Shown here: piece after piece, positions 40,277 to 44,908 of the stretch
Numbering within the stretch: position 1 is the first letter of the stretch
How the letters are laid out: every line of letters begins with the position of its first letter
Assembly: GCA_945870505.1 (NCBI GenBank)
Contig: CAMBSN010000015.1
Span: 1 to 44,908 of the forward strand
Direction of reading: 5' to 3'
DNA length: 44,908 bases
Source of the DNA: Candidatus Kuenenia stuttgartensis
GTDB lineage: Bacteria > Planctomycetota > Planctomycetia > Pirellulales > UBA1268
The notes under the pieces: generated by a model
What the model saw: the letters and a program-made list of their open reading frames with translations, nothing else
What the model was told of the DNA's origin: nothing
Databases searched by the model: none
Program-made: the position numbers and the translations under genes

Positions 40277-43129
40277 ATGTCACGCTGCCCCTCCCTGCGA
40301 CCCGCGTTCGGCCCGCGCCGACCCGCGCCGGCCTGTCATGGCCGTCTCGTCGCCGTGGCGGCGGTCTTGTTCGCATGCGGGTGGGCACGCGCCGAGGATC
40401 TTCCAGCCCCTGACGAGGCAAAGCCGCTTGATGAAAAGGCGGCCCGCAGAGTGATCGAGGACGCGATTAGCCAGGCGGCCAATCCAGCAGCCGCGAGCCC
40501 GTCCGCGAAGCCCGCCCCGACAAACGCTGCCGCCGCCGACAGCCTCCTGGTGGCCCGCATCTCGGCCGAGGTGGCCGCCAAGCAGCTCGAGGCCAAGCGG
40601 CTCTCGCAGAAGTCGCCGGCGGATGCCCTCGACCTGCTCGACATCACGGCCAAGGGGCTCGACGACCAGCCGCTGCCGGAGGAAACCAAGACCCAGATCC
40701 TCCGGAGGATCGAGCGCACCCGCCGCGACATCGAGGAAGCCACCGGCAAGCGGCGCAACGAACTCGCCCTCGAGAAGCAGGCGAGCCAGGTCGAGGCTCA
40801 GATCGACCGCGAGCGGTCGCAGAAGGTGGAGGTTGACCAGCGAATCGGCATGCTCATCGAGGAATACAACACGCTCGTGGACGAGCGGCGGTTCGCCGAG
40901 GCCGAAGCGATCGCCAAGAAGGCCGGACAACTCGCCCCCGATAACGCCGTGGTGCGGCAGCTACTCGCCCAGAGCCGGATGATTCGTCGCCTCGACGCCC
41001 AGAAGTCGATCGATGGCGAGCGACAGGCTGGGTTTCTCGATGTCGCCGAGGATATAGAAGCGTCGGCGGCGCCGTTTGCCGGACCGATCAAGTTTCCCGA
41101 GACGAAGGATTGGCAGGACCTGACGAAGTCGCGGTCGCAGCGGATGGCGGAAGGTCGCTCGCGGGCAACGGCGGCCGAGGTCGCCATTCACAAGAAGCTC
41201 GACATCCAAGTAAAGCCCGGCTACCGCGGCCAGCCGCTGGCCGTCGTGATCGACTCCCTGGCGAAGCAGGCCGACGTCGCGATTCATCTCGATATGGTCG
41301 GCCTTGATCAGGAGGCGGTCCGCAGCGACACCCCGGTCACCCTCTCGCTCGACCAGTCGATCTCGCTGAAGAGTGCCCTCAAGCTTCTGCTCGAGCCGCT
41401 CCACCTCAGTTACGTCGTCAGGGACGAGGTCCTGAAGGTCACGAGCCCGCGGCTCGTGAAGGGAGACGTTTACGCCGTCACCTATCCCGTGGCCGACCTC
41501 GTGCTGCCGATTCCCAACTTCTCCTCCGACGGTCTCGGCATCACTGGTGCCCTTCGCGACGGTTACAACCAGGTCGCGATGCGGAACAATCTTGCCGTGC
41601 AGGTCGGCCCGGCCCCCGCCGGCATCAATGCCGCTCGGGCAGGTGGCGACGGCACGCTCGATGCTGCGTCGCTCGCCCAGCTGCAACTGGGCGGTGGCGG
41701 CCCGCCGGTGACCGGCTCAACGCCGTCGATTCCGTTCGGCCCGCCGTCGGCAGGTGGCGGACAGCAGAACTTTCAGCCGCTCATCGACCTGATCCAGAGC
41801 ACGGTCGCCCAGGAGACCTGGGATACGCAGGGCGGCCCCGGCGCGATCCGGCCTTTCGAGACCAACCTGAGCCTCGTCGTCAGCCAGACGCAGGAAGTGC
41901 ACGAGGAGATCGCGAACCTCCTCGAACAGCTCCGCCGCCTGCAAGACCTCCAGGTGACGATTGAGGTGCGGTTCATCACGCTCGCCGACACGTTCTTCGA
42001 GCGGATTGGGGTCGATTTCGACTTCAATATTCAGTCGGGAGTCAATGCCCCACTCAACATGACTGCGATTCCGACGCAGAGCAACGGCTCGGTGTCGCCG
42101 TTCGCGCAGGGCATCAACGCCGTGCCCGGTGGCCGTTCGCAGACGATCGGCCTCGACAACTCAGGCAACCCGGGCGTGGCCCTCTACAACTCAGGCGGCG
42201 TTGGGAACGCCGGTAACGGTGCAAACGGGGTGGGTGGTGTCGGCGGTGTCGGCGGTGTCGGAAACGGCACGACCGCATCCACTGGCCAAAACTTTTTTTC
42301 GATCCCCTTCCGCCAAAACAGCTTCGGCAGCGCCACCGTACCGAGCCTCCCGGGCCTCCCCGACCCGGCCACGAGCGCCGCGAACTTCGGCTTCGCGATC
42401 CTCTCGGACATCGAGGCCTACTTCCTGATCCAGGCGGCCCAGGGCAACACGCGGTCCAACGTGATGCAGGCTCCGAAGGTCACGCTCTTCAATGGCCAGC
42501 AGGCCTTCGTGTCCGACACCCGCCAGCGGCCGTTCGTGACCGCGGTCGTCCCTGTCGTGGGCGACTTCGCAGCGGCACAGCAGCCGGTGATCACGGTGCT
42601 CAACGAGGGCACGGCGGTCAACGTGCAGGCGGTGGTGTCGAACGACCGGCGGTTCGTCCGGCTCACGCTCGTACCGTTCTTCTCGCAGATCGGCAAAGTC
42701 GAGCAGTTCCAGTTCGAAGGCTCGCGGTCCACGAAGTCGAAGACCAGCGACGAGAAGAGCGGCGCCGACGTCAAGGTGCCGGGTGCCGATGGCCTCATCG
42801 GCGTGACGAACGGAGCCGCCGCGACGGGTGAACTCGAACTGCAGTCCAACGGCACCACGATCCAGTTGCCGGAGTTCCTCTTCACGACCGTGACCACGAC
42901 GGTGAGCGTGCCCGACGGCGGCACCGTGCTGCTCGGCGGCATCAAGCGTCTCCGCGAGGGCCGCAACGAGTTCGGCGTGCCGATCCTCTCGAAGGTCCCC
43001 TACATCAACCGCCTCTTCAAGAACGTCGGCCTCGGCCGCACGACCGACAGCCTCATGCTGATGGTCACGCCGCGGATCATCATCCAGGAGGAAGAGGAAG
43101 AGAAGCTCCTGGGGACGACGCGGCCGTGA
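40277..43129 (+). CDS. Secretin (type II / type IV pilus outer-membrane channel family)
   Basis: A 950-residue exported protein. Signal peptide cleavage is expected after ARA (residue 39). Residues 60-320 are helical and charged, with TPR-like character (NTLVDERRFAEAEAIAKKAG). An N0/STN-like domain follows (KLDIQVKPGYRGQPLAVVIDSLAKQ, VTLSLDQSISLKSALKLLL), then an N1-like domain, and the secretin core: LQVTIEVRFITLADTFFERIG, a Gly/Val-rich insertion, APKVTLFNGQQAFV, then FTTVTTTVSVPDGGTVLLGGI and VPILSKVPYINRLFKN. AAGGA precedes the ATG by 8 bases. The partner machinery is not in the window. Its stop overlaps the next gene's start (GTGA). Confidence 0.88.
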   Translation: MSRCPSLRPAFGPRRPAPACHGRLVAVAAVLFACGWARAEDLPAPDEAKPLDEKAARRVIEDAISQAANPAAASPSAKPAPTNAAAADSLLVARISAEVAAKQLEAKRLSQKSPADALDLLDITAKGLDDQPLPEETKTQILRRIERTRRDIEEATGKRRNELALEKQASQVEAQIDRERSQKVEVDQRIGMLIEEYNTLVDERRFAEAEAIAKKAGQLAPDNAVVRQLLAQSRMIRRLDAQKSIDGERQAGFLDVAEDIEASAAPFAGPIKFPETKDWQDLTKSRSQRMAEGRSRATAAEVAIHKKLDIQVKPGYRGQPLAVVIDSLAKQADVAIHLDMVGLDQEAVRSDTPVTLSLDQSISLKSALKLLLEPLHLSYVVRDEVLKVTSPRLVKGDVYAVTYPVADLVLPIPNFSSDGLGITGALRDGYNQVAMRNNLAVQVGPAPAGINAARAGGDGTLDAASLAQLQLGGGGPPVTGSTPSIPFGPPSAGGGQQNFQPLIDLIQSTVAQETWDTQGGPGAIRPFETNLSLVVSQTQEVHEEIANLLEQLRRLQDLQVTIEVRFITLADTFFERIGVDFDFNIQSGVNAPLNMTAIPTQSNGSVSPFAQGINAVPGGRSQTIGLDNSGNPGVALYNSGGVGNAGNGANGVGGVGGVGGVGNGTTASTGQNFFSIPFRQNSFGSATVPSLPGLPDPATSAANFGFAILSDIEAYFLIQAAQGNTRSNVMQAPKVTLFNGQQAFVSDTRQRPFVTAVVPVVGDFAAAQQPVITVLNEGTAVNVQAVVSNDRRFVRLTLVPFFSQIGKVEQFQFEGSRSTKSKTSDEKSGADVKVPGADGLIGVTNGAAATGELELQSNGTTIQLPEFLFTTVTTTVSVPDGGTVLLGGIKRLREGRNEFGVPILSKVPYINRLFKNVGLGRTTDSLMLMVTPRIIIQEEEEEKLLGTTRP

Positions 43130-43515
43130 CGAACATCGTGCGGTTTGCCATCGTCGCCGGAGCGATCCTCGGCGGTGTGTCGGTGGCTGGCGGAGCGTTT
43201 GGCGCCCACGGTCTGAAGGCCGTGCTCGAGGCCACCGGCCAGGCTGGCAACTGGGAAACGGCGGCGCGATATGGCCTATTTCACGCGCTGGCGCTCGTGA
43301 CCGTCGGATTGCTGGCGGCAGTGCGGCCGGATGCGATGGGGCTCGCCACCGCCGCCTGGTGCTTCCTGGTGGGCACGCTGATTTTCAGCGGATGCCTCGC
43401 CGCCCTCGCCCTCACGGGCGTAAAACTGCTCGGCGCGATCGTGCCGATCGGCGGCGTGCTCTTGATCGCCGGCTGGGCCCGGCTCGCACTCGCCGCGGCT
43501 CGGCTCGCGGGCTGA
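43126..43515 (+). CDS. DUF423 membrane protein
   Basis: A 129-residue protein with four hydrophobic helices and the family signature GGAFGAHGLKAVLEATGQ, then NWETAARYGLFHALALV. The GTG start overlaps the stop of the secretin gene, so the two are translationally coupled. Its C-terminus meets the converging TPR-like gene with 14 bases between. DUF423 (YgdD type) has no established function. Confidence 0.88.
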   Translation: MTNIVRFAIVAGAILGGVSVAGGAFGAHGLKAVLEATGQAGNWETAARYGLFHALALVTVGLLAAVRPDAMGLATAAWCFLVGTLIFSGCLAALALTGVKLLGAIVPIGGVLLIAGWARLALAAARLAG

Positions 43516-43529
43516 CGACAAGGCGACTC

Positions 43530-44348
43530 TCAGCGGGCGGCTTCGAACTCCTGCTGGGCATCCCGCTGCTCGAGCGTGTTTTCAAACTCGGTCGCCTCGC
43601 GCTCCAGGCGACCATCGGTCTGCTCGGCGACATTTTCCCGGCTCGAGGCCCGCAGTTCGTCGCGGGCGTCCTGCCGAGAGTTGGCGCTGGGCGCGAAGGG
43701 ATCGTCGGAGGCGGGAGCCGGCTCGGCGGCAGGCTCCGGCATCTCCTCGGTCCGCGGCTTCCAGCCGGGCTGCGGAGCGTCGGTGGTCGCCGGCGCCGGC
43801 ACATCCTCGACGCGACCCTCGAAGGGATTCGCCTCGTCGAGGCGGCGATCCACGATCGGCCTGCGGGAGCGGAGCACCTCGGGCTTGGCTCGTTCGACGT
43901 CAAGATAGCGGAGTTCACCGCGGCGCCGGTCCTCCTGGATCTGGGCGACGCGGGCCCGCGTCCGATGGCGTTCCAGCTTGAGCCGGTCGCAGCCCTGCAC
44001 CCGCTCGAGCGACTTCGCGACCGGCCACGCACCGGTGCCCTCAGCCTCGCGAGACGCGCCGGCGGAGAAATCGGCTTCGGCCTCGTCGGTGCGACCGAGT
44101 TTGAGGGCCGTGAGGCCACGGTAGTACCAGGCCCGCGGATCGATGGTGCCCCCCTCGATCGACTGCGAGAGTTCGTCGTAGGCCCGCTGGTAGTCGCCTG
44201 CGAAGTAGGAGTGGACGCCGCTGCCGTAGGCGGCCGCCAGCGGCAGGCTCTCGATGGTGGGAGCGGCCAACGCCGTCGCACCGTATGCGGCCAGGCACGC
44301 GGCCACGAGTCCGCCCGTTCGCCACCGCCGCCCCATCCACGCTGCCAT
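43530..44348 (-). CDS. TPR-like exported protein
   Basis: A 272-residue protein with signal peptide MAAWMGRRWRTGGLVAACLA and cleavage near ALAAP. Residues 30-110 hold about two TPR-like helical pairs (SGVHSYFAGDYQRAYDELSQSI, then DPRAWYYRGLTALKLGRTDEAEADF), so protein binding is likely. The rest is Arg/Glu- and Pro-rich (VERVQGCDRLKLERHRTRAR, EANPFEGRVEDVPAPATTD) and probably coiled or disordered. The ATG at 44348 is chosen over the upstream ATG at 44363 because GAGGAA, which lies within that upstream codon context, is 7 bases before it. Function unknown. Confidence 0.78.
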   Translation of the reverse strand: MAAWMGRRWRTGGLVAACLAAYGATALAAPTIESLPLAAAYGSGVHSYFAGDYQRAYDELSQSIEGGTIDPRAWYYRGLTALKLGRTDEAEADFSAGASREAEGTGAWPVAKSLERVQGCDRLKLERHRTRARVAQIQEDRRRGELRYLDVERAKPEVLRSRRPIVDRRLDEANPFEGRVEDVPAPATTDAPQPGWKPRTEEMPEPAAEPAPASDDPFAPSANSRQDARDELRASSRENVAEQTDGRLEREATEFENTLEQRDAQQEFEAAR

Positions 44349-44479
44349 GGTTTCGTTCCTCATGCATTCGGCCCCTGGCCCGCCACGGGGCCGATCCACC
44401 ACCTCGGTCATCGGCCGATTCTAGCCTCGCGGACGGGCCGGCCCCGGCCGTGCCGGCACAACCGCCACCACCCCACCCC

Positions 44480-44908
44480 TCAGGCTGGCCGCAGGGTTTT
44501 CCCGTCCCCGACAAGGCCCCGGGCCGCGGCGTGGCGCCGGAACGTGGCTTCGTCGAGAAACGTGGCCGACCGAACGAGTTGCATCATCAGTGGCTGGCCC
44601 GGCCAGCCGAACGCCCCCAGCAGCCGGTCGAACTCTACCGGCGGACAGCTCCCCTTGAGGTCCACCAGCACCACCCGGCCGGCGCGTTCGTAGGCATTCC
44701 CGTCCACCTGCCACCAGGTCGGTGCCGCTCCGTCTCCTGTGCGGGAGCACGTCCACACGAACGAGCCATCGGGTTCCGCGTAGAGCCGCTCAATGGCAGC
44801 CAGCCGCTCGAACGCCGCATCGAAACCGATCGCCATCGGTGATGCGAGCGACTCCTTGGGCACATCGAGCGTGTTCCACGAGCCCCATGCGTCGGTGAGC
44901 GTCGGTCC
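44480..44908 (-). CDS. Hypothetical protein (5' partial)
   Basis: The frame is open past the right edge (beginning GPTLTDAWGSWNTLDVPKES in the window), so this is the last 142 residues. It has a mixed alpha/beta pattern with RLYAEPDGSFVWTCSR, then TWWQVDGNAYERAGRVVLVDLKG, FDRLLGAFGWPGQPLMMQLV and VRSATFLDEATFRRHAAARG. I read it as a planctomycete-type hypothetical family with no assigned role. An internal GTG at 44863 is unlikely to be the true start because conserved-looking sequence continues upstream. Confidence 0.65.
   Translation of the reverse strand, partial: GPTLTDAWGSWNTLDVPKESLASPMAIGFDAAFERLAAIERLYAEPDGSFVWTCSRTGDGAAPTWWQVDGNAYERAGRVVLVDLKGSCPPVEFDRLLGAFGWPGQPLMMQLVRSATFLDEATFRRHAAARGLVGDGKTLRPA

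Overview
The window reads as ordinary chromosome of a high-GC planctomycete, most likely of the Pirellulales group. That placement is an inference from gene content: DUF1573 and DUF1207 proteins, a CFI-box-like tail protein, a three-subunit b558-type succinate dehydrogenase, a long secretin, planctomycete-type hypothetical proteins, weak Shine-Dalgarno signals, and several families of dispersed palindromic repeats. There is no rRNA, no recognisable tRNA, no CRISPR array, no transposase and no prophage. One RNA gene is clear, the tmRNA (ssrA) near 8 kb.

Layout. 0-2.7 kb: tail of a Gly/Met-rich CFI-box-like protein, ispD, tyrS and a small secreted protein. 2.7-7.6 kb: a multi-spanning membrane protein (minus), the prpB-prpC pair and a DUF1573 protein (minus). 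7.6-11.5 kb: tmRNA, a DUF4432 mutarotase-like gene (minus) and prs, separated by repeat-rich spacers. 11.5-16 kb: rplY-pth-rpsF-ssb-rplI-dnaB, a translation/replication cluster without the usual rpsR. 16-18.6 kb (minus): tsaD and a DUF1207 protein. 18.8-23.2 kb: a flavin-reductase-like gene and a complete ribose-type ABC importer. 23.4-27 kb (minus): a tightly packed acyl-AMP ligase, GH2-like protein and E1/ThiF-like enzyme. 27-31.5 kb: leuS and glgC. 31.5-38.4 kb (minus): a lipoprotein, a family 4 uracil-DNA glycosylase overlapping a DEAD-box helicase, and sdhCAB. 38.5-43.5 kb: a PAS-GAF-REC signalling protein divergent from sdhCAB, a secretin and a DUF423 membrane protein. 43.5 kb to the end (minus): a TPR-like secreted protein and the 3' part of a hypothetical gene.

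The least explained content is in the spacers. Four families of structured repeats occur there, called A to D here. A is a small hairpin with 8-10 bp arms and a GAA (or AAA) triloop, often followed by CTAC. B is a 137-162 nt element that folds into a long closing stem with two inner hairpins. C is a 74 bp core, 92% identical between two sites, followed by more hairpins. D is a double-hairpin unit in tandem arrays with 67-72 bp period. Arm differences between copies of A, B and D are often compensated, which suggests that the folded form is maintained. Most copies lie at gene 3' ends, chiefly between convergent genes, and twice an A copy supplies the stop codon of the gene on the opposite strand. 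No mobilising enzyme is present in the window, so a REP/BIME-like or RNA-level role is inference.
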